Counted from the stretch's first letter, positions 9,084-18,007 are shown. The stretch: DNA of 55,194 nucleotides from Hyphomicrobiales bacterium (GCA_021775755.1 JAJFHE010000041.1:1-55194); one strand, 5' to 3'. The notes: generated by a model from the letters alone, not told the origin. Numbers and translations are program-made.

Positions 9084-9305
9084 TTACGAGTTCGCCGCCA
9101 GATGGCCCTTGAGGGAGGCTTCGGCTGAACTGTAGGGTTCCTGGCGCTCGACGTTCCAGTAGCGCAGCTGTTCGAGAGCGATCGGCGCCCCGGTCACAGC
9201 GCAGCGCACGAAATCGCCCGGCGTTTTCACTTCATAGTCGTTGTCGTGATAGAGAAGCTGCGCTTCCTGGCGGGCTTCGAAATTCCGGTCAATTCTGTTC
9301 ATCAT
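9084..9305 (-). CDS. DUF2093 domain small protein
   Basis: A 73-aa protein (72 if the second of two adjacent ATGs, at 9302, is used). The conserved signature is YHDNDYEVKTPGDFVRCAVTG followed by IALEQLRYWNVERQEPY, the DUF2093 core found in Rhizobiales and relatives. A single cysteine is present; no signal peptide or membrane segment. Function unknown. It faces DUF4170 tail-to-tail and lies on the same strand as xseA, 116 bases downstream of it, an order conserved in rhizobial genomes. Confidence 0.88.
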   Translation of the reverse strand: MMNRIDRNFEARQEAQLLYHDNDYEVKTPGDFVRCAVTGAPIALEQLRYWNVERQEPYSSAEASLKGHLAANS

Positions 9306-9421
9306 ACTATCGCCGTCGCATGCCGCTGATCGTCAGTGTGAGCCTTCTACATAATACTGCTGCGGGCGGCACGCAATCGGCACGTGAAGGGTTAAAGGAG
9401 TGTCCAGCACTTTCCACGCCG

Positions 9422-10879
9422 TTAAAACAGATCGCCCTGCCCCGGCCCGTTTTTGTCTTTGACGGGCTTTTTCTTCGCCGGCGACCTGGGCGCGGCGCCC
9501 GCGCCCTCAAACCGCGCGGCAGTGCGGCCATCGTGAAATTCGACTTCGACGCTCAGTCCGGGCGTTGCCGCCGCGGCGGAGAGCACCGGCACACCGTCAG
9601 GCCCGTGCACAAGCGCATAGCCACGCTGCAGGACGGAGCGGTACCCGAGTGTAAGCAGCAGCTTGGCCTCCGACGCAAGCGCCTGGCGCCGCTGCGCGAT
9701 GAGCCGCTCAAGCGCCGGGCGCGCACGACCCGTAATCTTGCCGACATCGCCCGACACCCGCGCCACCTGAACTTTGAGGGCATTGGGCGAAAGCCGTGCA
9801 GAGGCCTGTACGAACTGCGTCCGCTTCACCTGGGTTGCCGCATTGAGCGCGGACCCGAACCGGCCGCTACACAGATCGAAGCGCTGGCGCGACGGGGCCA
9901 GCAGATCGGTCAGCTTGGGCAAACCGCGCGATGCCGCCTTGAGCGCCGACTTGCCTTCCTCCACGACACGCCACAGCGCCCGCGAGGCGCGGCCGGCAAG
10001 ATCGCCGACAAAGGCGACCAGTTCGGCGCGCACCGGCACCGCGCGTTCGGCCGCGGCCGTCGGTGTTGGCGCGCGCTCATCGGCGGCATGATCGAGGAGT
10101 GTCCAGTCGGTTTCGTGGCCGACGGCGGAAATCAGCGGAATATCGCTTTCCGCCGCGGCCCGCACGACCTCTTCTTCGTTGAACCCCCAGAGGTCTTCCA
10201 GGCTGCCACCACCGCGCGCGACGATGATGAGGTCCGGACGCGGCACCTCGCCACCGGGCTGCAGCGCGTTGAAGCCGCGAATGCCGGCGGAAACTTCCGG
10301 GCCGCACTGTTCTCCCTGCACGCGCGCCGGCCAGACGATAACGCGCGACGGGAACCGGTCGGCGATGCGGTGCATGATATCGCGGATGACCGCGCCGCTC
10401 GGCGAGGTGACCACACCGATGACACGGGGCAGATAGGGGATCGGCTTTTTGCGATCTTCCGCAAACAGGCCCTCGGCTTCAAGTTTCTTTCGGCGCTCTT
10501 CAAGCAGCGCCATCAGCGCGCCGAGGCCCGCCGGCTCCATCGAATCAATGATAATCTGGTACTTCGACTGGCCGGCATAGGTCGTGAGCTTACCGGTGAC
10601 GACGACCTCGAGCCCCTGTTCGGGCTTGATGCGCATGCCTTGCGCGACGCCCTTCCAGATGACACCGGCAAGCACCGCCTTGTCGTCTTTGAGGTCAAGA
10701 TAGACGTGGCCCGATCCCGGCCGGCTGACGCGGCCCAGTTCGCCGCGCACCCGCACATGGCCGTAGGTGTCTTCCACCGTGCGGCGCAGGGCGGACGAGA
10801 GCTCGCTTACGGTGAACTCGGCGACATTCGCCACGGGCGCGCCGCCATCTTCCGCGTCAAAGGGCCAGTCTGTTGACAT
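9422..10879 (-). CDS. xseA: Exodeoxyribonuclease VII large subunit
   Basis: A 485-aa protein. An N-terminal OB fold carries [17 protein letters not shown] and [10 protein letters not shown]. The catalytic domain contains [37 protein letters not shown] and [17 protein letters not shown] long helical region follows and the tail is Lys-rich. With the small subunit XseB it degrades single-stranded DNA to oligonucleotides in repair. The chosen start (ATG at 10879, MSTDWPF) matches family N-termini. The frame also offers ATG 10909 and TTG 10912, with no convincing ribosome site at any of them. Divergent from purD across a gap holding an 18-bp palindrome. Confidence 0.95.
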   Translation of the reverse strand: MSTDWPFDAEDGGAPVANVAEFTVSELSSALRRTVEDTYGHVRVRGELGRVSRPGSGHVYLDLKDDKAVLAGVIWKGVAQGMRIKPEQGLEVVVTGKLTTYAGQSKYQIIIDSMEPAGLGALMALLEERRKKLEAEGLFAEDRKKPIPYLPRVIGVVTSPSGAVIRDIMHRIADRFPSRVIVWPARVQGEQCGPEVSAGIRGFNALQPGGEVPRPDLIIVARGGGSLEDLWGFNEEEVVRAAAESDIPLISAVGHETDWTLLDHAADERAPTPTAAAERAVPVRAELVAFVGDLAGRASRALWRVVEEGKSALKAASRGLPKLTDLLAPSRQRFDLCSGRFGSALNAATQVKRTQFVQASARLSPNALKVQVARVSGDVGKITGRARPALERLIAQRRQALASEAKLLLTLGYRSVLQRGYALVHGPDGVPVLSAAAATPGLSVEVEFHDGRTAARFEGAGAAPRSPAKKKPVKDKNGPGQGDLF

Positions 10880-10938
10880 GTTTGCGAATCCCGCTTCTTT
10901 CGGCCCCATCAAATGCTACAAATCAACGAACCGCAAGC

Positions 10939-10956
10939 ACCGAACCGCGGTTCGGT
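10939..10956. promoter_or_regulatory. 18-bp perfect palindrome in the xseA-purD divergent promoter region
   Basis: ACCGAACCGCGGTTCGGT is its own reverse complement over all 18 bases. It lies between the divergent xseA and purD starts, 31 bases before the purD ATG. Such a site suits a dimeric repressor, but it could also form a short hairpin in the purD leader. The binding protein is unknown, and the sequence does not resemble the enterobacterial PurR box. Confidence 0.5.
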
Positions 10957-10986
10957 AACGTTCGCGCAAGGGAGGTCAAGGCGCAT

Positions 10987-12258
10987 ATGAATGTGCTCGT
11001 CATCGGCTCAGGCGGCCGCGAACACGCGCTGTGCTGGGCAATCGCGAAAAGCCCGCAGCTCTCAACCCTTTTTTGCGCGCCGGGCAATGGCGGAATTGCG
11101 GATGTGGCGGAGTGTGTTTCACTCGATGCGGGCAATCACGGCGCGATCGTTGCGTTCTGCCGCGATCGCGATATCGGGCTCGTCGTCATCGGACCGGAAG
11201 CGCCTCTTGTCGACGGTCTCGCCGATACGCTTGAAAGTGAGGCGATACCGGTTTTCGGACCGTCCGCCGCCGCCGCGCAGCTTGAAGGTTCGAAGGCGTT
11301 CACCAAGGATCTCTGCGCAGCACACGCGATACCGACCGCGGCCTATGCGCGCTTTGGGGATGCGAAGTCCGCCAAAACCTATCTCCGCGAGCGCGGCGCG
11401 CCGATCGTCATCAAGGCGGACGGTCTTGCAGCCGGCAAGGGCGTCACCGTGGCGGAAGACCTGGAAACCGCTCTTGCCGCGGTTGAAGACTGTTTCGCCG
11501 GCGCCTTCGGAGAAGCCGGCGCGGAAGTCGTGATCGAAGACATGCTGGTCGGCGAAGAGGCAAGTTTCTTTGCCCTGGTCGACGGGGAGACCGCGGTGCC
11601 GCTCGCCACGGCACAGGATCACAAACGTGTCGGCGATGGCGACACCGGCCCCAATACCGGTGGCATGGGAGCCTATTCGCCCGCATCCGTAATGACGCCG
11701 GAACTCTGCAAGCGCACCATGCGCGAGATTATCGAACCGACCGTTGCGGCCTTGCGCGATGCAGGCACGCCCTACAAAGGCGTGCTCTTTGCCGGCCTGA
11801 TGATCACCGAAAAAGGCCCCGAGCTCATCGAGTACAACGTGAGGTTTGGCGATCCGGAATGCCAGGTGCTCATGCTGCGGCTCAAGTCTGATGCACTCGC
11901 CGCACTTCTGGCGACGGCCGAGGGAAGTCTCCGCGACCACCGGGTTGAGTGGCACAGCGACCCGGCTCTTACCGTGGTGATGGCGGCGATGGGCTATCCA
12001 GGCTCATACGGGAAGGGCAGTGAGATAGGCAATCTCGCGGCGGCGGGCAAGGGGGATGGCGTTCAGATCTTTCATGCCGGCACGGCTCGGGCCGATGGTC
12101 GCCTGGTCGCGGCAGGAGGCCGCGTGCTCAATGTGACGGCGCGCGGAGCAACGGTTTCTCAGGCACGCGAGCGCGCCTATCATGCGGTCTCGCAAATCGA
12201 GTGGGCGGACGGGTTCTGCCGCAGCGATATCGGCTGGCGGGCAATCGAGCGGGAGTGA
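10987..12258 (+). CDS. purD: Phosphoribosylamine-glycine ligase (GAR synthetase)
   Basis: A 423-aa ATP-grasp enzyme that joins glycine to phosphoribosylamine in purine synthesis. The N-terminus [17 protein letters not shown], the [12 protein letters not shown] block, the ATP-grasp [14 protein letters not shown], the [17 protein letters not shown] signature and FGDPECQ are all present. E. coli PurD is 429 residues. The ATG at 10987 is set by the conserved N-terminus; GGGAGG lies upstream. The frame is open earlier to 10873 without homology. It leads a tight run with the dehalogenase-like hydrolase (7-base gap), the kinase and the patatin. Confidence 0.96.
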   Translation: MNVLVIGSGGREHALCWAIAKSPQLSTLFCAPGNGGIADVAECVSLDAGNHGAIVAFCRDRDIGLVVIGPEAPLVDGLADTLESEAIPVFGPSAAAAQLEGSKAFTKDLCAAHAIPTAAYARFGDAKSAKTYLRERGAPIVIKADGLAAGKGVTVAEDLETALAAVEDCFAGAFGEAGAEVVIEDMLVGEEASFFALVDGETAVPLATAQDHKRVGDGDTGPNTGGMGAYSPASVMTPELCKRTMREIIEPTVAALRDAGTPYKGVLFAGLMITEKGPELIEYNVRFGDPECQVLMLRLKSDALAALLATAEGSLRDHRVEWHSDPALTVVMAAMGYPGSYGKGSEIGNLAAAGKGDGVQIFHAGTARADGRLVAAGGRVLNVTARGATVSQARERAYHAVSQIEWADGFCRSDIGWRAIERE

Positions 12259-12265
12259 GCCTCGA

Positions 12266-13174
12266 ATGACAGATCTATTTCCGGGCTTTAACGCGCGGCG
12301 CGTTGAAACCATGGGCGCAGAAATCCATCTGCGCGTCGGCGGATCGGGCCCGCCGTTGCTGCTGCTGCACGGCTACCCGCAAACCCACGTCATGTATCAC
12401 AAGATCGCGCCACAGCTGGCGGAGCACTTCACGCTAGTGCTGCCGGATCTGCGCGGCTACGGGCGCAGTTCCTGCCCGCCCAACGACGATGACGGTTTTA
12501 CCTATTCCAAACGCGCCATGGGCCAGGACATGGTGCGGGTCATGGAAGACCTCGGCTTTACTCTGTTCCGCCTGGTGGGCCACGACCGCGGCGGGCGCGT
12601 TGCCTATCGAATGGCGCTCGACTGGCCGGAAAGGGTCGAACGGCTCGCCGTTCTCGATATCATTCCAACCCATGCCATGTGGCATAGCTTCACCGTCGAG
12701 CTTGCCATGAAAGTCTATCACTGGCTGTTTCTCGCCCAACCCGCGCCGCTGCCCGAAATGCTGATCGGGCGCGCGCCCGCCGAATATCAGGATTACACGA
12801 TTTCAAGTTGGACCAAGACACGCGATCTGCGTGCCTTCGACCCCCGCGCGCTAGAGGCCTACCACCGGTTCTTCACCGAACCGCACCACATTGCCGCCAC
12901 CTGCAACGACTACCGCTCGGGCCAGACCTACGATCTCCACGCGGATCAGGCGGATTTCGAGGCGGAGAACAAGATCGCCTGCCCGGTCCTCGCCCTGTGG
13001 GGCGATGCGGGCATCCCCGGCAAAACGCCGGGGCCGCTGGAGATTTGGCGCGAATGGGCCGATGATGTTCGCGGCGCCGCCATAGACAGCGGCCATTTCG
13101 TCGCGGAAGAAAACCCCAATGCGACACTGAACGCGCTGCTGCCGTTTCTGCTTGAAGGGATGAAGACCCGATGA
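12266..13174 (+). CDS. Alpha/beta-hydrolase, fluoroacetate (haloacetate) dehalogenase-like
   Basis: A 302-aa cytosolic alpha/beta-hydrolase. HGYPQTHVMYHK is followed by the nucleophile elbow GHDRGGRV (Asp107, with Arg108 and Arg111), the acid Asp131 in LDIIPTHAMW, the halide-pocket pair His152-Trp153 in YHWLFLAQPAPLPE, Trp182, Tyr216 in NDYRSG and the base His277 in DSGHFVAEE. From memory, the Rhodopseudomonas palustris enzyme RPA1163 uses Asp110, Arg111, Arg114, Asp134, His155, Trp156, Trp185, Tyr219 and His280. Every one is matched here at a constant offset of three, and the total length is the same. Predicted reaction: fluoroacetate or chloroacetate to glycolate plus halide. The ATG at 12266 follows GGGAGTGAG. 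Its stop overlaps the next start (ATGA). Confidence 0.85.
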   Translation: MTDLFPGFNARRVETMGAEIHLRVGGSGPPLLLLHGYPQTHVMYHKIAPQLAEHFTLVLPDLRGYGRSSCPPNDDDGFTYSKRAMGQDMVRVMEDLGFTLFRLVGHDRGGRVAYRMALDWPERVERLAVLDIIPTHAMWHSFTVELAMKVYHWLFLAQPAPLPEMLIGRAPAEYQDYTISSWTKTRDLRAFDPRALEAYHRFFTEPHHIAATCNDYRSGQTYDLHADQADFEAENKIACPVLALWGDAGIPGKTPGPLEIWREWADDVRGAAIDSGHFVAEENPNATLNALLPFLLEGMKTR

Positions 13175-14265
13175 GTTCCGACGAAACCGAGGACCGCCAG
13201 GCGGCATTTTCCGGCACCAGGCCGGTGGCCGAGGGATATCAGCTTGATGAAGGCACGCTCGGTGAGTATATGCGCGCCCATGTGGACGGCTTCGAAGGTC
13301 CGTTCTCGGTCGAGCAGTTCAAAGGCGGTCAGTCGAACCCGACCTACAAGATTACGGCCAAGTCAGGCGCCTATGTGCTGCGCCGCAAGCCTCCCGGCAA
13401 GCTGCTTCCCTCAGCGCATGCGGTCGACCGGGAGTTCCGCGTCATCTCCGCGCTTCATGCGCAGGGGTTTCCCGTGGCACGGTCCTACGCGCTCTGCGAG
13501 GACGACGCTGTGCTCGGCACGACGTTCTACATCATGGACTGCGTCGCGGGCCGCATCATCTGGGTACCGGAGATCCCGGACAGCGAAGCGACCGAGCGCG
13601 GCGCCATCTACAACGCCATGAACCGGACCATCGCCGATCTGCACTCGATTGACTATGAAGCGGCCGGGCTTGGCGATTTCGGCAAGCCGGTGGGCTATGT
13701 GGCGCGCCAGATCAAACGCTGGTCGGAACAGTACAAATTGTCAGAGACCTCCCGCATCGATGAAATGAACCGGCTGATGGAGTGGCTGCCCGGCGCCTGC
13801 CCGGAGAGTTCGCGGGCAAGCCTGGTGCATGGCGACTACCGGCTCGACAACATGATCCTGCATCCAAGCGAGCCGCGGGTTCTGGCTGTGCTCGACTGGG
13901 AACTTGCGACCCTCGGCGACCCGATTGGCGACTTCACCTATCACATGATGCAGTGGCGCATGCCGCCATCGAAACGCGGCGCCGGTACCGCAAGTCTGGT
14001 CGGCCTCGATCTCGAAGCGCTCGGCATTCCCTCCATGGAAGAATATGTCGAGCTCTACTGCGGACGTATGGGCCTTTCGGGCATCGACAGCCTTGATTTC
14101 TATTTCGCCTACAACTTCTTCCGGCTCGGCGCCATTCTGCAGGGCATTGTCGGCCGCGTGCGCGACGGCACGGCCTCCAACCCACGCGCCGCGGACGTCG
14201 AAGCCCTCGTTGAACCGCTGGGCAAGGTGGCGTGGGAGTACGCCAAACGCGCGGGCGCCTCGTGA
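13171..14265 (+). CDS. Phosphotransferase of the APH/ACAD10-type kinase family
   Basis: A 364-aa aminoglycoside-phosphotransferase-fold kinase. The N-lobe has FKGGQSNPTYKI and YVLRRKPPGKLLPSAHAVDRE (nucleotide-binding Lys and Glu). The C-lobe has the catalytic loop LVHGDYRLDNMI and the metal motif VLDWELATLGDP. The PPGKLLPSAHAVDREF segment is typical of the subgroup seen in bacterial acyl-CoA dehydrogenase clusters and as the N-terminal part of animal ACAD10/11, where 4-hydroxyacyl-CoA is phosphorylated. The substrate here is not established. The ATG overlaps the hydrolase stop by four bases and the patatin start overlaps its own stop, indicating translational coupling. Confidence 0.85.
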   Translation: MSSDETEDRQAAFSGTRPVAEGYQLDEGTLGEYMRAHVDGFEGPFSVEQFKGGQSNPTYKITAKSGAYVLRRKPPGKLLPSAHAVDREFRVISALHAQGFPVARSYALCEDDAVLGTTFYIMDCVAGRIIWVPEIPDSEATERGAIYNAMNRTIADLHSIDYEAAGLGDFGKPVGYVARQIKRWSEQYKLSETSRIDEMNRLMEWLPGACPESSRASLVHGDYRLDNMILHPSEPRVLAVLDWELATLGDPIGDFTYHMMQWRMPPSKRGAGTASLVGLDLEALGIPSMEEYVELYCGRMGLSGIDSLDFYFAYNFFRLGAILQGIVGRVRDGTASNPRAADVEALVEPLGKVAWEYAKRAGAS

Positions 14266-15128
14266 TTTCACCGGAACCTTCGCGGCCACGCGGCACGCCC
14301 GGTCTGTCGCTGGCGCTCGGCGGCGGCGGTGCACGCGGCATTGCACATATTCTCGTGCTCGAAGCCCTCGACGAAATGGGAGTGCGCCCGTCATTCATTG
14401 CCGGCACCAGCATCGGCGGCCTGATAGGCGCGGCCTACGCATCGGGCGTCTCAGGCGCACAAATCCGCGCTCACACGCTTGCCGTACTCGGCGACAAGAT
14501 GACCACGTTCAAGCACTTTCTGAAAGAGGGCTTTTCAGGCCTCACCGGCGTGCTCGACTTCAACCCGTTCAACGCCTTCATGGTCGACGGGACCCGGCTC
14601 CTGAGCTTTGTTCTTCCCGATGGCGTGGCCGACGATTTCTCCGAAACGGGCATCGCACTTGCGCTCGTCGCCTCCGATGTTTATGCGCGTACGCCGCAGA
14701 TCCTCGATAGCGGACCGTTGCGGCCGGCAATTGCCGCCTCCATCGCCCTGCCCGGCCTGATTTCGCCGCAAATCATCAACGGACGCCTCCTCATCGATGG
14801 CGGCATCACCAATCCGCTGCCGGTCGATCTCATCGGCCATCGCGGCGATGTCTCGCTCGCCATCGACGTAACGGGTGGGCGGGAATCGGAAGTGCGCGAA
14901 ACCCCTCAAACCTCTGAGCTGCTTTATGCGTCGATCCAGATCATGCAGTCGGCAATGATCCGCGACAAGCTCGCCCGCCACCCGGTGGACATTCTGATCG
15001 AGCCCGACGTCGCCGATTACCGGGTGCTCGACTTTCTGAAGGCCAAGGACATTCTGGAGCGTAACGCGGACCTGAAGGAAAAAGTAAAGCGCGAGGTGGA
15101 CGCGGCGTTTATGTCCGCCTCTCCTTGA
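14262..15128 (+). CDS. Patatin-like phospholipase (RssA/NTE-type)
   Basis: A 288-aa serine hydrolase. The oxyanion loop GGGGARG, the nucleophile motif GTSIGG and the second dyad residue in DGGITNPLP are all in their usual order. No signal peptide, so probably cytosolic or peripheral to the inner membrane. The start is taken as the GTG at 14262 that overlaps the kinase stop (GTGA); an upstream GTG-type start inside the kinase gene is less likely. It is the last gene of the purD-hydrolase-kinase-patatin run and converges on tadA with a 20-base overlap of the coding ends. Substrate: presumably phospholipid or lysophospholipid. Confidence 0.87.
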   Translation: MISPEPSRPRGTPGLSLALGGGGARGIAHILVLEALDEMGVRPSFIAGTSIGGLIGAAYASGVSGAQIRAHTLAVLGDKMTTFKHFLKEGFSGLTGVLDFNPFNAFMVDGTRLLSFVLPDGVADDFSETGIALALVASDVYARTPQILDSGPLRPAIAASIALPGLISPQIINGRLLIDGGITNPLPVDLIGHRGDVSLAIDVTGGRESEVRETPQTSELLYASIQIMQSAMIRDKLARHPVDILIEPDVADYRVLDFLKAKDILERNADLKEKVKREVDAAFMSASP

Positions 15129-15585
15129 AGAAGGTGCGCAGAAGGCGGGCCGATTCGCGCTCTGAAATACCTCCATAGACGTCCGGCGCATGATGACAGG
15201 TCGGTTGTGCATAGATGCGGGGACCGTGCTCCACACCGCCCATCTTTTCGTCGCCGGCGCCAAAATAGAGCCGGCGCAGGCGGGCGAAGGAAATCGCAGT
15301 CGCGCACATGGCGCACGGCTCAAGCGTGACGTAGAGATCGCAATCTTCAAGACGATCGTGGCCCAGTTCCGTGCAGGTCGCGCGGATCGCCAGCACTTCC
15401 GCATGGGCTGTGGGATCGTGAAGCTCGATCGTGCGGTTGCCGGCACGCGCGATAATCTCGCCACCCGAGACAATCACGGCACCCACGGGCACCTCGCCGC
15501 GGCTTGCGGCGGCTGCCGCCTCGGCAAGTGCCGCATCCATGAAAGTCTGATCTTTGTTTGACATCTGCGCCGCGACATTGCTCAT
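15109..15585 (-). CDS. tadA: tRNA-specific adenosine deaminase
   Basis: A 158-aa zinc deaminase that converts A34 of tRNA-Arg(ACG) to inosine. The zinc and proton-shuttle motif HAE (residues 61-63) and PCAMC (90-94) are intact, as are VPVGAVIV and the NRTIELHDPTAH substrate region. The first ATG at 15585 is used; ATG at 15564 would trim seven residues and is equally possible. Divergent from rluB with 34 bases between starts. It overlaps the patatin gene tail-to-tail by 20 bases. Free cytosine or guanine deaminases share the fold, but the genomic position and length favour TadA. Confidence 0.9.
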   Translation of the reverse strand: MSNVAAQMSNKDQTFMDAALAEAAAAASRGEVPVGAVIVSGGEIIARAGNRTIELHDPTAHAEVLAIRATCTELGHDRLEDCDLYVTLEPCAMCATAISFARLRRLYFGAGDEKMGGVEHGPRIYAQPTCHHAPDVYGGISERESARLLRTFFKERRT

Positions 15586-15619
15586 TGATCCGCCACAGCG
15601 TCAAGAGTTCCAAAGCGGC

Positions 15620-16426
15620 ATGACCGAGCAAGATACCGACCAGTCCGTGCGCAAGGGCGAGCGCATCGCCAAGGTGATGGCGCGCGCAGGATTGTGTTCG
15701 CGCCGCGACGCGGAACGCTGGATCGAGGCGGGTCGGGTACGCCTTAATGGAGAGGTTCTTCGCTCCGCCGCGGTGAATGTCGGCGAGGACGATGAGGTTC
15801 TCGTCGACGGCGAACCTTTACGCGCACCGGACGCACCGCGCATGTGGCGCTATCACAAGCCGGCCGGCCTGATTACCAGCCACAAGGACCCGCGCGGGCG
15901 GCCGACGGTGTTCGAACAGTTGCCCAAGAACCTGCCGCGTGTGATCTCGGTCGGCCGTCTCGACTTCAATTCCGAAGGCCTGTTGCTGCTGACCAATGAC
16001 GGTGGGCTTGCACGGCGGCTTGAGTTGCCGGCGACGGGCTGGCTCAGGCGCTACCGGGTGCGCGCGCATGGCCGAGTAACGCCGCAAGAGCTTGAGCGCG
16101 CCGGCAAAGGACTCACCATCGAAGGTGTTCGCTATGGCGGGATCGATCTTGCCGTCGAGCGCCAGCAGGGTGCCAATATCTGGATTACCGCGGCGCTCCG
16201 GGAGGGCAAGAACCGCGAAGTGCGCCACGTGCTTGCGCACTTCGGCCTCGAGGTCAACCGCCTCATCCGCGTATCCTACGGACCGTTTCAGCTCGGCGAG
16301 CTGGCGCGCGGCGAGGTTGAGGAAATTCCGCGCCGCGTGCTGCGCGATCAACTCGGCGAAAAACCCAAGTCCGGAACCGCCCGGAAAAAGAAACCCAGCA
16401 ATGCGCATCGTCGGCGGAAAACATAA
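15620..16426 (+). CDS. rluB: 23S rRNA pseudouridine synthase of the RsuA/RluB family
   Basis: A 268-aa protein. The N-terminal S4 RNA-binding domain (about 12-60, with RIAKVMARAGLCSRRDAERW) is followed by the catalytic domain with the essential aspartate in VGRLDFNSEGLLLLTNDG (Asp115) and REGKNREVRHVLAHFG. A lysine-rich tail follows. ATG at 15620 chosen because it places the S4 domain normally; the frame opens earlier without homology. The rluB assignment over rluE or rsuA rests on the rhizobial context tadA-rluB-rsmD. The last 26 bases overlap the start of rsmD. Confidence 0.85.
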   Translation: MTEQDTDQSVRKGERIAKVMARAGLCSRRDAERWIEAGRVRLNGEVLRSAAVNVGEDDEVLVDGEPLRAPDAPRMWRYHKPAGLITSHKDPRGRPTVFEQLPKNLPRVISVGRLDFNSEGLLLLTNDGGLARRLELPATGWLRRYRVRAHGRVTPQELERAGKGLTIEGVRYGGIDLAVERQQGANIWITAALREGKNREVRHVLAHFGLEVNRLIRVSYGPFQLGELARGEVEEIPRRVLRDQLGEKPKSGTARKKKPSNAHRRRKT

Positions 16427-16958
16427 AGGCGTGCGGTTGGCGGGCCCGAAAACCCGCGCCATCCGCCCGACGAGCGACCGCACACGCGAAGCGATGTTCA
16501 ACATCTTGTTGCATGGCACGCATGTGCTCGACATCGAGGGCGCGCGGGTTCTCGATCTTTTCGCTGGCACCGGTGCACTTGGCCTCGAAGCCCTGTCGCA
16601 CGGCGCCGCCTATTGCCATTTCGTCGAAAACGACCCATCGGCGCGCGGCCTGATCCGTGAAAACCTGGAAACGCTCGGCTTCACCGGTGTCGCCAAGGTA
16701 TGGCGGCGCGATGCCACCAAACTTGGAAAATGCGCACCGCTGGCGCCCTTCGACCTTGTGTTCGCTGATCCGCCCTACGGCAAGGGGCTTGGCGAGCAGG
16801 CGCTTGCCTCAGCTTTTGAGGGTGGATGGATTGCGCCGCATGCGCTCGTCGTCCTGGAAGAAGACGCCCGAACGGAGATCGCCGCAATCGAGGGCCTGGA
16901 GGAGCTGGACCGCCGCAACTACGGAGATACGCAAGTGCGGATTTACACCGTCGCCTGA
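16401..16958 (+). CDS. rsmD: 16S rRNA (guanine966-N2)-methyltransferase RsmD
   Basis: A 185-aa Rossmann-fold methyltransferase. The N-terminal MRIVGGKHKG, the RPTSDRTREAMFNIL block, the SAM-binding LDLFAGTGALGLEAL and the catalytic DPPYG (residues 123-127) are all characteristic. The ATG at 16401 lies inside the end of rluB (26-base overlap in another frame), so the two are translationally coupled. Length matches the family. It modifies G966 of 16S rRNA during 30S assembly. Confidence 0.93.
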   Translation: MRIVGGKHKGVRLAGPKTRAIRPTSDRTREAMFNILLHGTHVLDIEGARVLDLFAGTGALGLEALSHGAAYCHFVENDPSARGLIRENLETLGFTGVAKVWRRDATKLGKCAPLAPFDLVFADPPYGKGLGEQALASAFEGGWIAPHALVVLEEDARTEIAAIEGLEELDRRNYGDTQVRIYTVA

Positions 16959-16977
16959 GCAATCACGATGGCAAATC

Positions 16978-17382
16978 TCAGCCGGCGAAGCCTTGGTGTT
17001 TAGGCAGATCGTCGTCGATCTCGTAGTAGTCCGCCTTGTCGGCAACGAAGATGTGGCTTTCAAGCTTCAACCCTGTCGGCTGATCGAGACTGCCTGCGTT
17101 GATGCTGATTTCGTCGCCGCCATCACGCCAAAAGAGCGCGGAACCGCATTCGGAACAAAAACCGCGCTCTGCCACGTCAGATGACCGGAACCATTTGAGC
17201 GCACCGTTTTCGTTCAGCGTAAAATCCGCACGGCGCGCACTTGCCGCCACCACAAAATGCCCGCTTTGGCGCCGGCACTGGCCGCAATGGCAGGCGTGCA
17301 CGTCCGTGAGCGGCCCGGCAACCTCATAGCGCACCGCGCCGCACAGACAATGTCCGCTGGAAACTTTGCTTTCGTCCGTCAT
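16978..17382 (-). CDS. GFA (glutathione-dependent formaldehyde-activating)/CENP-V-like zinc protein
   Basis: A 134-aa protein of the GFA/CENP-V fold, which binds two zinc ions through cysteines. Visible ligands: HCLCGAVRYE, CHCGQCRRQSG and FCSECGSALFW, all in family order. Members were named for glutathione-formaldehyde adduct formation, but most are uncharacterised, and S-(hydroxymethyl)glutathione synthase activity should not be assumed. Standalone gene converging on rsmD across 19 bases. Given the C1 genes further right, formaldehyde handling is conceivable but purely inferential. Confidence 0.88.
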   Translation of the reverse strand: MTDESKVSSGHCLCGAVRYEVAGPLTDVHACHCGQCRRQSGHFVVAASARRADFTLNENGALKWFRSSDVAERGFCSECGSALFWRDGGDEISINAGSLDQPTGLKLESHIFVADKADYYEIDDDLPKHQGFAG

Positions 17383-17634
17383 GCCGCTGTCCCTGTCCTC
17401 ATGATAATGACGGTTGATATCTTATCTGAGTTTAATGCACCGGTTGAAAGCAATATTGGTGGCTAAACACCCGATCCTGACAGTGAAGGAGGCACCGGCA
17501 GGTCCTCATTTCTTGATACTTGCAACAAATCGGGCGCTGGGATCGAATCCGGTGTGGAACGGCGGGCCGCTGCACAGAGCAGATGGAACAGCACCTGCCT
17601 CCGGGCCGACCCGCCGTGAACCTCTGCACATCAT

Positions 17635-17883
17635 TCAGGCAGGCGCCGGCATGTGGCGGCCAGCACCTGAATTGTGCGCAGTGGGCGATGCCGGATCGAG
17701 CCGCAGTACAAGGTGCGACAAGACGCGGGCGGCAAGCAGGCGGATGCCTCGGGCTTTTGCCGGAGAATGGTTCAATCCACGCTGCATTGCGGCGCGGGCA
17801 TCGGCAGAGCGATGGATCTCTGCAAGATGAGCGGCAACGGCGGCATCGTGCAACGCGATGTGGCTTAAATTGTACGTTTTCAT
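17635..17883 (-). CDS. Small orphan protein of 82 aa, divergent from a LysR gene
   Basis: I do not recognise a family. The reading frame is supported by GAGGAG ten bases before the ATG (minus strand) and by its placement head-to-head with the LysR gene at 18008. The first half (ALHDAAVAAHLAEIHRSAD) is Ala-rich and helical. The middle carries ARGIRLLAARVLSHLVLRL, an amphipathic basic helix that could meet a membrane. The tail is Pro/Ala-rich. No cysteine, no signal peptide. A LysR regulator next door suggests it is a regulated target, but this is inference. Confidence 0.45.
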   Translation of the reverse strand: MKTYNLSHIALHDAAVAAHLAEIHRSADARAAMQRGLNHSPAKARGIRLLAARVLSHLVLRLDPASPTAHNSGAGRHMPAPA

Positions 17884-17904
17884 CTTATGTTTTCTCCTCT
17901 AAAA

Positions 17905-17975
17905 AGAAGCAGAGTTTCGTCTCTAAAGCTTCTAGTTCCTATATATTTGCGGTTTATCGAGATCACAAACGATAA
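17905..17975. promoter_or_regulatory. Dyads in the divergent LysR control region
   Basis: Two inverted repeats lie between the start of the 82-aa gene (17883) and the LysR gene. AGAAGC-AGAG pairs with CTCT-AAA-GCTTCT (17905-17933). TTATCG pairs with CGATAA around a ten-base spacer (17954-17975). The second has the spacing of a LysR-type site. The whole gap is AT-rich compared with its surroundings. Confidence 0.4.
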
Positions 17976-18007
17976 GATCTCACCTATCAGTGGAGAAAAT
18001 TTCCGCC

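Noticed and set aside
16978-17382. Naming the GFA-family gene as S-(hydroxymethyl)glutathione synthase
   Set aside because: Zinc motifs only show the fold; the family is mostly uncharacterised and no formaldehyde pathway gene is adjacent.
17520-17560. A possible tRNA T-arm (GGGATCGAATCC near 17540)
   Set aside because: No acceptor stem, anticodon arm or D-arm could be built around it.
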